Of a stretch of 64,000 nucleotides of DNA, positions 1 through 10,071 are shown one piece after another. This DNA comes from CAZCSK01 sp964501265 (lineage in GTDB: Bacteria > Actinomycetota > CADDZG01 > JAHWKV01), in assembly GCA_964501265.1 (NCBI GenBank), contig CAZCSK010000002.1:159127-223126 (forward strand). The letters run 5' to 3'. A program made the translations under genes and the position numbers. Each line of letters starts with the position of its first letter. Within the stretch, counting starts at the first letter, position 1. The notes beneath the pieces were generated by a model. That model worked only from the letters and a program-made list of their open reading frames with translations, ran no database searches and was not told the DNA's origin.

Positions 1-2024
1 ACGTCCAAGAACTCGATAGGAGTAAAGCTGGGGTGTCCCAAGTTAAGATCGATTGCGAAATCGCGCAGGTCAGCATATGCCGCGGCTATTCGCTCGCGAG
101 CCCCGTGTCTGTACGCCCATCTTCGACGTCGCGCACGTCGCATGATCTTGAGCAGGCCTGGATAGAAAGCGAGGACCAACAAACCCAGACCTACCCAGGG
201 GGCTGCCTTGCTCAACCAGTACTGAACGAGAACATAAAGCAGGGTGATCCGTTGCAATCGCAGCGGAACGTAAACCACGGCACCAAGCTCATCCGTGGGT
301 CTGATTTCCGGTTCCTCGTTCTTCTGGTTTCTCGACAGGCTCGACTTGGCTCGCGGAGGGCGGCCGACGATCGGCACCCAACCTGAACCTTCGAAGTAGG
401 CCTCCAGCCACATGGCGCCGTGCTTGGTGTGGACCTCGACGACGTTACCGACCTTTTCTCCGCCGTAGTAGCCGTACCCGACTCGCGCCGGCACCCCGAC
501 CCATCGCGCCAGCATCACTTCGGCGGCGGTGATCTCGTAGGGCGAGGCCTCAGAACCGGCAAGCATGTCGGCGACCCTTGCCGGCGGAACGTCACGTGGG
601 TTCCCGGCCCCCGCAGCGATGACACTCTCAAAGAACTTGGTGCGCACGAACTGAAGCTTTTCGTACATGGGGACGTCTAGTGGCACTTGGTTGAGGAGAT
701 CTTGCACCTCGGCTGGCGGCGGAGGCAGGGCAAGGAAGGGCTTCATGCTCGCAGGCGGTGGCGGCGCCTTCAACAGTTGTTCGGCATCCGCCGGCAAAGG
801 ACCCTCAACGGTATAGACGGTGCCAGCCCTCGCTCGACCCGGCAGACGGAACGACTGCACTCGCGGGTCGAAATCCATTTCGAGCGGGGCACCCTTAACG
901 GTGATGGGACTTGCAATATTGGGTGCAACACGACCTTCAAGATCGGTGATCGAGAACTTCACCGACATTCGCTTCTCCGGGGGGACAGCCGTCAGCGCGC
1001 CGGGAATCCGGCCGGACTTGGGAATGTTCTTGAAGCGGTTTGGATCGTAGGGCGGAGTTAGCCAGGCCGTCTTGTCGTAAACGTCGAGCACCCCCAGCCG
1101 CCAAGGAACGGAAACCGGTGACTCCACTGTGAAAACCAGCCGATCGACCGCGGCAGGCGGAGTCTGTGGTCGCTTCGGAGGAATCACCTTCGACTCTTGC
1201 TCTTCGGGAAAGAGGGCCCCGAAGCGCGAAAGGGAAATCAGCAGAGCGACAATTACTCCCACGATCGCCGCCGCTCGACCGAAACGTCGAATCTCGAAAG
1301 AACCGCCTGTGGCGCCCTGCTGCGCCAGTTCAGCACCGAAAGTAACGGCAAGACTCGCGACGGTCAGCACAAGCGCGACTGACACCGAAAGCACCTCCGC
1401 CCCCTTCGGTTGTATAAGGATGCCCGCGATCGTGACCGGAGCAGGGATAAAGGCCGCAAGCCGCGGTCGGCCGGTCGCAAGCGGCGCCGAGGCGGCCGCC
1501 ACTGCAAGCGACGATATGAGCAGAACGAGGAGGAACCTCCAGCCTGGATCGAATGGCACCGGAGGCTGAGACAATCCTCCGCTCTTTAGTGCCTCCACTA
1601 CCAGACTGGGGAGGTTGGCGCTCCCCCCAGTGGTATCGGGCGCGACCAGTGCCCCCCCGATGAGGAGCGCTAGGGGAAGCACCAAGAACTGAATGGTCAT
1701 TGGACGCTTCGTCTTGTAAGAGAGCGCTACCGCCCCACCCCCTATGAACGCGCACAGCAGAGCGATAAAGCGAGCCGAAACACCGGTGAAAACGCCGGCG
1801 ACCATCCACCCCGCGGCTGCGCTGCCGAAGAAACCAGCGGCGCCCGCCATCAGAGGGCTGACCGGCGCCTGGCCTGCCTCTTCTTCTTCCTCCTCCTGGA
1901 TGGGAGCAACCGGAGCCTCAATCGTTCGCTGCTGAAGAGCTGCTTCGCCGAGCTTCAACTCGGGCGCGTACTCAGGGGTAAGCGCGGCGGACTCGTCGCT
2001 CTTGAGTTCTTCTTCTACCTTCAT
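1..2024 (-). CDS. TgpA-like membrane protein with degenerate transglutaminase domain (partial, C-terminus off window)
   Basis: About 674 codons are visible before the window edge. After an acidic N-terminus there are several hydrophobic helices (to about residue 290), then an extracytoplasmic part, a transglutaminase-like core at about 450-560, another membrane helix and a basic tail, the TgpA/DUF3488 architecture. The family core normally carries Cys, His and Asp. By alignment to the conserved GVPARV and W-L-E landmarks, these positions are Pro495, Ala537 and Val553, so catalysis is unlikely. The ATG overlaps the TGA of the upstream DUF58 gene (ATGA), implying translational coupling. MoxR, DUF58 and TgpA proteins are commonly encoded together and are thought to act in assembly or maturation of surface proteins; a scaffolding or binding role is inferred here. 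Confidence 0.85.
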   Translation of the reverse strand, partial: MKVEEELKSDESAALTPEYAPELKLGEAALQQRTIEAPVAPIQEEEEEEAGQAPVSPLMAGAAGFFGSAAAGWMVAGVFTGVSARFIALLCAFIGGGAVALSYKTKRPMTIQFLVLPLALLIGGALVAPDTTGGSANLPSLVVEALKSGGLSQPPVPFDPGWRFLLVLLISSLAVAAASAPLATGRPRLAAFIPAPVTIAGILIQPKGAEVLSVSVALVLTVASLAVTFGAELAQQGATGGSFEIRRFGRAAAIVGVIVALLISLSRFGALFPEEQESKVIPPKRPQTPPAAVDRLVFTVESPVSVPWRLGVLDVYDKTAWLTPPYDPNRFKNIPKSGRIPGALTAVPPEKRMSVKFSITDLEGRVAPNIASPITVKGAPLEMDFDPRVQSFRLPGRARAGTVYTVEGPLPADAEQLLKAPPPPASMKPFLALPPPPAEVQDLLNQVPLDVPMYEKLQFVRTKFFESVIAAGAGNPRDVPPARVADMLAGSEASPYEITAAEVMLARWVGVPARVGYGYYGGEKVGNVVEVHTKHGAMWLEAYFEGSGWVPIVGRPPRAKSSLSRNQKNEEPEIRPTDELGAVVYVPLRLQRITLLYVLVQYWLSKAAPWVGLGLLVLAFYPGLLKIMRRARRRRWAYRHGARERIAAAYADLRDFAIDLNLGHPSFTPIEFLD

Positions 2025-3310
2025 CGGCGTCTCGAAGTCACGACGTTGGCGAACAGTGTCGCAAGCGCGATTCCTCCCGAGATCTCGACTACGGGACAGC
2101 CAAGCGAACCGGCGCGGTGAAGCGTCATCGGGTCTGTGTCGTCCCAGAGGACCACAACCACCAGGAGCGACGTGCCTCGGTCGAGCAAGAGTCTTAGCCG
2201 CGAAGCGGTCTCTCTCGTAACATGGGGAGTGATCAACAGGTTGTGGGCCTTGCGGTCGGGATCGGAGAACAGTCGATCGATCGCGTCTGTGAAAGCCTTG
2301 GACTCTCGCTTGACCGCAGCCAGGTGATCTAGAAGAGGAATGATCTTCCGTTGTCCCCGATAAAGTGTTGCCAGCGCACCGGAGTTGATGTGGAGGCTTA
2401 CCGAGAAGCCGTCCTTCAAGTGCTTGCTGGCCAGCGAGGCCGCAACCGACACTGCAGCTTCGAAGGTCTCGGAGTCCCTCCCGGGCGAATGGAATTCGTT
2501 GTCCGAATCGAGCCAGATGTTGACGCGGTCGGTAATGCCTTGTTCCGCTTCCCTCACCACATATTTGTCGTACTGGGCCACTGCCCGCCAAACGATGCGG
2601 CGAGGGTCGTCTCCGTCGACGTAGTCGCGCAATCCGTAGAACTCAAATCCGGTTGGCCAAGGCTTGAGGAACGGCGGCCGGATCGGCGGGTCTTCCCACT
2701 CACGACTGATGATGCGGTCAAGCACCGGTTCGCTTCGAGGGTGAACGATGATGTCCGTCGGGGCAGCAATCTGTTGACGCCGGCGCGTCAGTCCGAACGG
2801 GTCGCTCCATTCCGCCACCAGCGGTCCGACTTTATAGATACCGCGCATCGTGGGGGTGAACTGATACGGGTGCGTGACCGATTGGCCCGTTGGAAGGATC
2901 GGCACCGGCAGCCTTACCGGCGCGCCGAGATGCTCGTCCATCTCTTCTTCGACGATGATCCCCGAAACGCGCCGGCGCGCGGTCAGAGTGATGCCGGCGT
3001 CGACCGTGCGCTTGGCTCGCACTCTTGGCGGGAGATCGGCCCGGTCGGCGGTAACCGGCAGGTTGCGGCGTCCTAGCAGCCATGAGATAACCATCACCAT
3101 TGCCAGGCCATAAGCGAACAGGGCCATTCCGCGGCTCTTGATGATGCGGCTGCCGAAGAACAAAACGATCATCGCCACAGTCACTGACAGGCCCGCGGGA
3201 GTGAGACCTAGCCGACGCTCGACCCATGCGAGCACTTCCGACCCGGCGCTTTTGACGCGCGAGTTTCGCACCTTTTTCGGCGCCGACACAGTTACTGCTG
3301 CACTTGCCAT
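2021..3310 (-). CDS. DUF58 family protein
   Basis: This 429-residue protein has a basic N-terminus, two hydrophobic helices at about residues 38-82, and the diagnostic DUF58 motif YGLRDYVDGDDPRRIVWRA with downstream KYVVREAE. The C-terminal part resembles a von Willebrand A-like fold that ends in a hydrophobic strand and a basic tail. DUF58 proteins are regularly encoded after MoxR ATPases. Here the gene lies 37 bp after the MoxR gene and overlaps the TgpA-like gene by 4 bp. The exact biochemical role of the family is not established; it is probably a membrane-bound partner of the MoxR ATPase. Confidence 0.9.
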   Translation of the reverse strand: MASAAVTVSAPKKVRNSRVKSAGSEVLAWVERRLGLTPAGLSVTVAMIVLFFGSRIIKSRGMALFAYGLAMVMVISWLLGRRNLPVTADRADLPPRVRAKRTVDAGITLTARRRVSGIIVEEEMDEHLGAPVRLPVPILPTGQSVTHPYQFTPTMRGIYKVGPLVAEWSDPFGLTRRRQQIAAPTDIIVHPRSEPVLDRIISREWEDPPIRPPFLKPWPTGFEFYGLRDYVDGDDPRRIVWRAVAQYDKYVVREAEQGITDRVNIWLDSDNEFHSPGRDSETFEAAVSVAASLASKHLKDGFSVSLHINSGALATLYRGQRKIIPLLDHLAAVKRESKAFTDAIDRLFSDPDRKAHNLLITPHVTRETASRLRLLLDRGTSLLVVVVLWDDTDPMTLHRAGSLGCPVVEISGGIALATLFANVVTSRRR

Positions 3311-3347
3311 CTCTTGATCCCTTGTTGCTTATGGTCCTTTTGTTTTC

Positions 3348-4445
3348 CTAGGCCTCGGTCCCAGCCTCGGCTTTTTCGAACGAGGCCTCATCCTCTGCTG
3401 CTGCCTTTCTTCCCTTTCCGATCCCCATAGGAACCTTCACGCGGTGCACTATGCGGTCGATAACGCGCTCCACCGTCTCCTCACGCAGCTGCGCGTCAGG
3501 AGTGAGCAGCAGGCGGTGGGCCAGGACCGGCGTGGCGAGCGACTTGACGTCGTCGGGCATCACGTCGTCACGCCCTTGAGACGCCGCCATGACGCGCGAA
3601 GCCCGCATGAGCGCGAGCGACGCGCGTGACGACCCTCCCATCTGAAGAGCGGGATCGTTGCGAGTCGCTGCAACCAGATCCGCGATGTAGTAGAGGGTTT
3701 CATTCGAGATCGTTACCTTGGTCGCCCACTTGATCATCTCCACAACGTCCTCCAGAGAGATCGCGGTCTTCAAGTCGAGGATGGAATCGTGCTCGAAATG
3801 CCCGCGCAAGATGCTAACTTCGGCGTCGCGCTCGGCGTAACCCAGCGAGAGCTTGAACAGAAACCGGTCAAGCTGAGCTTCCGGCAAGGGGAAGGTGCCG
3901 GCAAGCTCAACAGGGTTCATCGTCGCCAGAACGAAGAAGGGGGCAGGTAGGGGATGCGTTATGCCGTCGTACGTGACTCGCCGCTCGGCCATCGATTCGA
4001 GAAGCGCAGACTGAGTTTTCGGAGTCGCACGGTTGATTTCGTCTGCGAGCAGAACGTGAGTAAAAACCGGACCTTCGCGGAAAATGAAGTTACCGGTCTT
4101 GCGTTCGAGGACGGTTGATCCTGTCAGGTCGGCGGGCAAAAGGTCAGGGGTGCACTGGATTCGGGAAGTCCCTGCGTTAATAGTCTGGGCGATGGATCTC
4201 GCCAACATGGTCTTTCCGGTCCCTGGCATGTCCTCGAAGAGAACGTGCCCCTCGGCGAGCATCGCCACGAGGGCCAGACGAACCACATCATCTTTTCCTT
4301 TGATGACGTTTCCGATGTTGGTGACCATGTGCTCGAAGCGATCGGCGAAAACTTTGCTGGTGAGCTTCTCGCTCTTAGCAAATCGGCTAACGGGGGCCTT
4401 CGAAATGAGGCCTTTGGCTGGTCGCGCTTTTAGTCTGGTTGCCAT
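3348..4445 (-). CDS. MoxR-type AAA+ ATPase
   Basis: A 365-residue cytoplasmic AAA+ ATPase of the MoxR group. Walker A is PGTGKT (Lys78) and Walker B is VLLADEIN (Asp135-Glu136). The MoxR signature ATPKTQSALLESMAE and an ATMNPVE sensor 1 follow, with a C-terminal AAA lid. MoxR proteins are chaperone-like ATPases that usually act with DUF58/VWA proteins, and the gene for one follows directly. The ATG abuts the TAA of the upstream MFS-ABC gene with no gap (TAAATG), so it is cotranscribed with the transporter genes. The C-terminus is Glu/Ala-rich and probably disordered. Confidence 0.93.
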   Translation of the reverse strand: MATRLKARPAKGLISKAPVSRFAKSEKLTSKVFADRFEHMVTNIGNVIKGKDDVVRLALVAMLAEGHVLFEDMPGTGKTMLARSIAQTINAGTSRIQCTPDLLPADLTGSTVLERKTGNFIFREGPVFTHVLLADEINRATPKTQSALLESMAERRVTYDGITHPLPAPFFVLATMNPVELAGTFPLPEAQLDRFLFKLSLGYAERDAEVSILRGHFEHDSILDLKTAISLEDVVEMIKWATKVTISNETLYYIADLVAATRNDPALQMGGSSRASLALMRASRVMAASQGRDDVMPDDVKSLATPVLAHRLLLTPDAQLREETVERVIDRIVHRVKVPMGIGKGRKAAAEDEASFEKAEAGTEA

Positions 4446-7400
4446 TTACTTTCCTACCTTTCTTTTGTTGGAACTGACTTCTTCTTGGATTTGGGTTCGA
4501 CCGTTGGCTTTTCCATCTCCGGATAGCACACTCAAGACGGCGCCTACCCGCGAGCCTGAACGCTCGATGACGTCCAAAGATGCGGCAAGATAGCTCCGCA
4601 GAACCAACGGGTTGGACGTGACTTCCTGGGGGGTGCCTGTTGCTATTACTTTGCCGAGTTCCATCGCGATCAGTCGCTCAGAGATTCCGGTGATGAGAGG
4701 CAGATCGTGCTCAATGACAACCATCCCGCAACCCGTCTCACGCGCCACCCGCGCCAGCGCCGGGCCAAGAGCCTCTGTCTCCGCTTGCGCGAGCCCCGAT
4801 GACGGCTCATCGAGCAGCAACACCTTGGGCTCGGCGGCCATCATGCACGCAACCTCAACCGCGCGGCGCGTACCCGTAGACAACTCGCGCACAAACTTGT
4901 CGGCAAATCCGGTGAGTCCCAGAAGCTCGATAAACCCATCAACTCGGGACAAAAGACGTCGCTCGCTCTTTCGGACCGGAGGCGCCCACACCGCGGCCAG
5001 CAGAGGGCTCTTGCTCGCCCGGCGCTCCATAGCAACGGCGATGTTCTCTCGCACCGTCAGCGGTGGGAACAGAAGCGCTCTTTGGAAGGCGCGTCCAAGC
5101 CCTAGGCGCGCGCGCGCGTCCGGGGACATCTTCGTGATTTCCTCGCCCTCGAAGAACACTTTTCCCGCGTCCGGGGCCTGGTGGCCCGAGAGCACGTCAA
5201 AGAGGGTTGTTTTTCCCGCGCCGTTGGCCCCGATGATCCCTACGATCTCGCCCATCTCGAGTTCAAAGCTCACGTCCTGAAGCGCTTGCACGCCGCCGAA
5301 GGCCACCGAGATGCCTTCCGCTCTTAGGATCGCCTCTTCACCCTCTTCGGCCTGGTGTCGCCGCCGTCGCGTGAGCGACGTGCCCGCAACTGCACCTCCC
5401 ATGAAGATCGAGCGAATCAAATCGGGGCGCTGAAGCAGTTGGGTGACTTCCCCGTCGAACTGAATCTCGCCTTTCTCCATGAACACTGCACGGTCGGCAA
5501 TGGTGATTGCAACATTCAAAGACTGCTCCACGAGGATGATCGACGTTCCCTCACGTTTCATGTCGCGCAAGATGTCGAGGAGCTGCTCGATTATCTTCGG
5601 CGCAAGTCCGAGCGACAGCTCGTCGACCATCAAAAGGCGCGGGCGCATCAAGAAGGCCTGACCGAGCGCCAGCATCTGCTGCTCGCCGCCCGAGAGAATG
5701 CCCGCCTGCTGGTCGAACCGTTCGCGCAGCACCGGGAAGTACGTTAGGACTTTTTCGAGGCCCTCCTTGACGTAGTCGACGTCTTTGCGATACATCCACG
5801 CCGCGCTCGTCAGGTTCTCCTTGACGGTCATGGTGGGGAAAATGGCGTTACCTCCCGGCATGAAGATAATCCCCTCTCGAGCGTTTTCATGCGCTGGAGC
5901 GTGGGTAATGTCTCGACCGTCGTAGAAGATGGCGCCGTTGTCCGCTTCCTGGAGACCCGAGATGGCCCGCAACAGCGTGGACTTTCCACTTCCGTTGGTT
6001 CCAAGTAGGGCCAAGATCTCGCCCGACTCCACATCGAGGTCGACGTTGTAGAGCACCTGCACGCCGGTGTAGGCGACGTCAACGTCGCGAATCACGAGCA
6101 ACTTGTCGATGCCCGCCAGCTTAGATCGCCGCTGTTCTTCATCGGCGAGGGCTGCGGCCCGAGCGGCGCGGATATCACGCTCGATCGTGGCCGCGGTAGA
6201 GAGCTGGATCATTCCGCCAAGAATCATGAAGGGCACGAAAAGCAGAAGCGCCTGCTGGATCGACATTTTCTGAGCGACGGCGATCAAAGGGAGTTGCATG
6301 AGCTGCCCGATTACCGCAAAGGGCGTGAAAACTTTCATTCCCATCCCTCGCACTCGGGCGGGCACCACCAGCGATGAGACAACTGCTGCAGCGGGACTCA
6401 AGGCGATTGAGATCGACCCAGTGATAACCGACATCGCAATAAAGAGGAATACGTTGGGCACGAACGCCTGGATTACTAGAACACCCGCCTGAACGAAAAA
6501 CATGCCCGACTGGATCAACACCAGGGTAGCGGGCTTGTGGGCAAGAATACGGTCGGCTACCACGCCGGCAACGAGGAAGGCCGGAATGGTTAGGATGCTT
6601 TGGGCTGTACCCACCAACGACCGCTGGAAGGGATTGAGGAGAAACTTCTCCGCCATGATCAGGCCCACAAGGAGGGAAAGAGGCAAAGTCGCCATCTGAA
6701 TCATCAGTCCGGCATATGCCCCGCGGCGAAGGGTTCGGATGGACCAGGCCGCTCGAAATGACTCCTGCCAGGAGGGTGGTTTTTGCTCAATCGCGGCGAC
6801 CTCCCGAGACGCCCCCATCTCCAGCCGGTCCATCCCGCCCCGCGTTGGCTCCTTAAGCAGCAGGCTGAGAAATGCGACGGCAGTCGCGATCACCGCCGTG
6901 ATAAAAACGACCGGCCTCCAGCTGAATCTGGTTACTAGGAAGCCGGCGATTGGAAGTGTGATCAGACCTCCCACCTGACCGACCGCTCCAAGGAAGGCAA
7001 ACACCCGCGCTCGGACTCGAGATGGATAGTAGTCGGCCATCAGGGGAAAGGTTGCAGGTCCCGAAACAATCCCTACCGCGGCTCCCGTGGCCCGGGCAAT
7101 GTACATGTGAGGGACGGCCGTGGCGAAGGCCATGATGAAACTCGAAATGTTCGCCCCGATCATCCCGATGCGAACAAGCCGCACTCGCTTCACCCGGTCG
7201 ACCATGAAACCGGCAGGTATGCCCGCGAATTGGCTGACGAGGCCGAATACCACCCCAATCTTGGCTAGCCCCAGGATGGACAGCCCGAAGTCGGCACGAA
7301 GCTCTGGGCCGATGAGACCAAGGGCCGTATCATCCATATGCGTCAGCAGGGCGCCCAATCCGAAGACGAGCAACGGCATCTTGTAACCGGGAATCGCAAA

Positions 7401-7769
7401 GGGATTCAGCTCCTTAAATCCCGTGCCAAAAACTCCCGGCAAAGAACGGCGCAGATTTCGCTTCGGCTTTGGCTCTTCCTTAAGCGCGGGGCTAACAACC
7501 TCCTCGTCCGAAGGCATTTGGGTGCCGTCGTCACTTTGACGGGAGGTTGGGATAAATCGGCGGAAGCGGCCGCCCTCCAGTTCGGGCGAGTCGGCATCGA
7601 TGAGTCCGGGCGGAGGGGCGGCCACCGGATAGGGCACCTGATCGGGCAGGAAGTCCGCCTGCCGCTCCTCGCTCTTTTCGCGCCGGGCCGGCCGCGGATT
7701 CTTCCCCGCGGCTGATGCAAATTCCTTTGCAGCCCGGTCTTCGCCGTGTCCGTGCTTGCCCTTAGCCAC
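4446..7769 (-). CDS. MFS transporter fused to LivF-like and LivG-like ABC ATPase domains
   Basis: One polypeptide of about 1107 residues joins three modules. After a charged N-terminus comes a 12-helix MFS-like membrane domain (about 130-545). Next is a LivF-like ATPase (Walker A GTNGSGKS, Lys596; signature LSGGEQQ; Walker B LLMVDELS; VEQ in place of the H-loop, as is usual in LivF). Last is a LivG-like ATPase (Walker A GANGAGKT, Lys853; signature LSTGTRR; Walker B VLLLDEPS; H-loop VIEHD). I chose the GTG at 7769 because AGGAG lies 7 nt upstream and it overlaps the permease stop by 8 bp; the frame stays open further upstream. The ATPase halves presumably power the adjacent LivH-LivM permease. 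The job of the MFS part (second channel, ligand delivery or membrane tether) is unknown. Confidence 0.9.
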   Translation of the reverse strand: MAKGKHGHGEDRAAKEFASAAGKNPRPARREKSEERQADFLPDQVPYPVAAPPPGLIDADSPELEGGRFRRFIPTSRQSDDGTQMPSDEEVVSPALKEEPKPKRNLRRSLPGVFGTGFKELNPFAIPGYKMPLLVFGLGALLTHMDDTALGLIGPELRADFGLSILGLAKIGVVFGLVSQFAGIPAGFMVDRVKRVRLVRIGMIGANISSFIMAFATAVPHMYIARATGAAVGIVSGPATFPLMADYYPSRVRARVFAFLGAVGQVGGLITLPIAGFLVTRFSWRPVVFITAVIATAVAFLSLLLKEPTRGGMDRLEMGASREVAAIEQKPPSWQESFRAAWSIRTLRRGAYAGLMIQMATLPLSLLVGLIMAEKFLLNPFQRSLVGTAQSILTIPAFLVAGVVADRILAHKPATLVLIQSGMFFVQAGVLVIQAFVPNVFLFIAMSVITGSISIALSPAAAVVSSLVVPARVRGMGMKVFTPFAVIGQLMQLPLIAVAQKMSIQQALLLFVPFMILGGMIQLSTAATIERDIRAARAAALADEEQRRSKLAGIDKLLVIRDVDVAYTGVQVLYNVDLDVESGEILALLGTNGSGKSTLLRAISGLQEADNGAIFYDGRDITHAPAHENAREGIIFMPGGNAIFPTMTVKENLTSAAWMYRKDVDYVKEGLEKVLTYFPVLRERFDQQAGILSGGEQQMLALGQAFLMRPRLLMVDELSLGLAPKIIEQLLDILRDMKREGTSIILVEQSLNVAITIADRAVFMEKGEIQFDGEVTQLLQRPDLIRSIFMGGAVAGTSLTRRRRHQAEEGEEAILRAEGISVAFGGVQALQDVSFELEMGEIVGIIGANGAGKTTLFDVLSGHQAPDAGKVFFEGEEITKMSPDARARLGLGRAFQRALLFPPLTVRENIAVAMERRASKSPLLAAVWAPPVRKSERRLLSRVDGFIELLGLTGFADKFVRELSTGTRRAVEVACMMAAEPKVLLLDEPSSGLAQAETEALGPALARVARETGCGMVVIEHDLPLITGISERLIAMELGKVIATGTPQEVTSNPLVLRSYLAASLDVIERSGSRVGAVLSVLSGDGKANGRTQIQEEVSSNKRKVGK

Positions 7770-10056
7770 CCACTCGCTCCTTTTGTGCGTCGGTTCGTCC
7801 AAATCGAGACAGCGCCCACTGTTGTGGAAGCTCGTATTGCATATTGATGGAGTCGTCCGAGCCTTTGCCTCGCGTCGCCTCAAGCATCGCCCGATCTGTT
7901 AACTGGTGCGCTTTGCGGTCGCCCATCAGCGAGGGGACCGGGATGCGCATTCGGAAAGCGAGGCGTCGCAGAGCGGAGTCGCGCATCTCATAGAACACCT
8001 GGGCAAGCCCGCCTGGGGCTGCGATCATGAGCAGTAGCGCGCCGGTACCGGCCGCCGCGTACTGAATCAGCGGGTTGGTCGAGAAAAACGTGAGCATGGA
8101 CATGAATGTGAATCCGATCAGGGGCCCCGCGACGCCGCCAAGCCCGCCGATAACCGAGAAGAGAAACATCTGCAAGCTCTGGTCGGCGGTGAACGACTCG
8201 GGTGTCACCGACCGCTGATGGAACGCGAAAAGCGCGCCCGCCAACGCCGCGAGAAATCCCGAGATGGCGAATGCGCTCAACCGAGCACGCAGCACGTTGA
8301 TTCCGAACGATTGTGCCGTGGCCTCATTGGACCTGATGGCTATCAGTACGCGCCCTGTTCGGGTCCGACGAAGTCCAACGACCATCAGGACTACCAAAGT
8401 GACCATGACCATCATGAAGTAGTAATAGATTCGAGCATCGTCGAAATCCATCCCCAGAAACTTCGGCCGATTCAGAGACTCGGGAAGAAAGCGGCCAAAG
8501 TACTTTTCGTCGATGAACATCGCCCGGGCGCTCACCGAGAACGCCAGTGTGGAGATAGCCAGATGAAGGCCGCGCAATTTGAGCGCCGGGATTCCCACCA
8601 GTACGGCCGCCACCGCCCCAGCAAGACCACCTAGCAGAAGAGCGAATAGGAAAGGAAGCCTTGACGAAGCCGCCGCCCACGCCCCGATGGCCGCAAAGCC
8701 GAATTGCCCGAGGGACATCTGCCCGGCCCATCCGGTCAGGACCAGAAGTGAAAGCCCCACAATGGCATAGATAAAGAAGACGGCAAGCAAAGTAGTGTTG
8801 CTCGCCGAAAGCGCCCAGGGCAACCCCAAGAGCACGGCCGAGCCGACAAAGGCACTCAATCGGACGGTCTTGGCCACCTGCGGAAGGCTTCGCAATTCCC
8901 GGGGAATGGGGCGAACCTCCCGTGTAATCTCGAACCCGGCGATCTCTTCACGATCCGCACGTGTCGACTGGTAACGCTGCAGAAGCAAGAGACCTCCGAC
9001 GAGGAACACGATAAAGAAGTCGAGGGGCGAGGTTGAAGAGAAGGCGTACTGCACTGCGATCTCCAAGAAGCCAAGAACAAACGCGCCGAGCCCCACCATC
9101 CAAAGGCTCTTGAACCGCGCTATCACCGCCACAGCGAGGATCAAAACAAGCTGGTCGACCGGGATGTTCACCGTGTTGCGTGCGCCGCCGAACTGAGCGC
9201 TAGAACCAAACGCGCCAACAACTCCGGCGATTCCGGCCAGCAGTCCGGACATGATCCAAACCCGACTGGTAACCGCCATTACGTTCACGCCCAGAGTCTC
9301 GGCACGCGCCGGGCTCTCGGCCGATGCACGGATGGCGACTCCGGTGTCGCTCCTGCGAAGATAAAGCGAGATACCTATGACCGAAGCCAGCGCCGCCAAG
9401 ATAATGAGAACGTCGCCAAAGCGAAGGCGGGCAAAGATGTCGATCTGCCAGGTGAAGTCAAAGGGCGGCGCGGTCGGTACTCGCGCGGCCCGGCGCTGAA
9501 TCTGCTCAGGGATGAGCCAGCCGGTGACAGTCGGCAGAAATCCAGCCAGCGCCTGGCCTGCAAAAACCGTGACAAGGGTCAACATCAGCCGGGGCGACTT
9601 GGTGAAGCGTCGGACAAGTGTGTGATAGGCGATGTAGTTAATGAGGGCGGCAAAAGCGATCCCAACGATCATCGCGATCACAAAATTGACTCCACGCGCG
9701 AGGGGGCCGGGAGCGGCGAGACACCCGCAAACACCGTTCAGAATGCGCAACAAGATCTGGCCCTGAACCAGACCGGTGAAGATCGTTCCGGCGGCCAGCC
9801 CGAGTTGTAACTGGGAGAAGTTGATGAACTTGTTGGCGCGGTAGACGAGAACGATTGCCACCGCGTGCAAAGTGATTGTGGCCGCACCCCCCAGCCCGAG
9901 CACGTAAAGTCCGAAGGGCATGGTGCGCGGGAAAAACTGAACCGCGATCATGAGCCCGAAGAGCGCGATCAATTCGTTGCGATACTCGAAGCGCCATAAG
10001 CGCGCAAGAATGCCCGGCTCCGGGGCCGAGATTTCGGGAGTCGACACTGCACTCAC
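7762..10056 (-). CDS. LivH-LivM fused branched-chain amino acid-type ABC permease
   Basis: A 764-residue integral membrane protein containing both Liv-type permeases. The LivH-like half (about 25-350) has the conserved pattern RASAESPARAETLGVNV followed by GIAGVVGAFG. The LivM-like half (about 390-700) has LTGWAGQMSLGQFGFAAIGA, LKLRGLHLAISTLAF and RSNEATAQSFGINVLRARL. The C-terminal 60 residues are soluble. LivH and LivM are normally separate proteins; here they are joined, like the ATPases encoded next. It starts 15 bp after the GntR gene. The substrate cannot be read from sequence: Liv-type systems move branched-chain and other amino acids, amides or urea-like compounds. The many SBP genes to the right are the probable ligand donors. 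Confidence 0.93.
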   Translation of the reverse strand: MSAVSTPEISAPEPGILARLWRFEYRNELIALFGLMIAVQFFPRTMPFGLYVLGLGGAATITLHAVAIVLVYRANKFINFSQLQLGLAAGTIFTGLVQGQILLRILNGVCGCLAAPGPLARGVNFVIAMIVGIAFAALINYIAYHTLVRRFTKSPRLMLTLVTVFAGQALAGFLPTVTGWLIPEQIQRRAARVPTAPPFDFTWQIDIFARLRFGDVLIILAALASVIGISLYLRRSDTGVAIRASAESPARAETLGVNVMAVTSRVWIMSGLLAGIAGVVGAFGSSAQFGGARNTVNIPVDQLVLILAVAVIARFKSLWMVGLGAFVLGFLEIAVQYAFSSTSPLDFFIVFLVGGLLLLQRYQSTRADREEIAGFEITREVRPIPRELRSLPQVAKTVRLSAFVGSAVLLGLPWALSASNTTLLAVFFIYAIVGLSLLVLTGWAGQMSLGQFGFAAIGAWAAASSRLPFLFALLLGGLAGAVAAVLVGIPALKLRGLHLAISTLAFSVSARAMFIDEKYFGRFLPESLNRPKFLGMDFDDARIYYYFMMVMVTLVVLMVVGLRRTRTGRVLIAIRSNEATAQSFGINVLRARLSAFAISGFLAALAGALFAFHQRSVTPESFTADQSLQMFLFSVIGGLGGVAGPLIGFTFMSMLTFFSTNPLIQYAAAGTGALLLMIAAPGGLAQVFYEMRDSALRRLAFRMRIPVPSLMGDRKAHQLTDRAMLEATRGKGSDDSINMQYELPQQWALSRFGRTDAQKERVGG

Positions 10057-10071
10057 CTTGGCGCCACCAAG

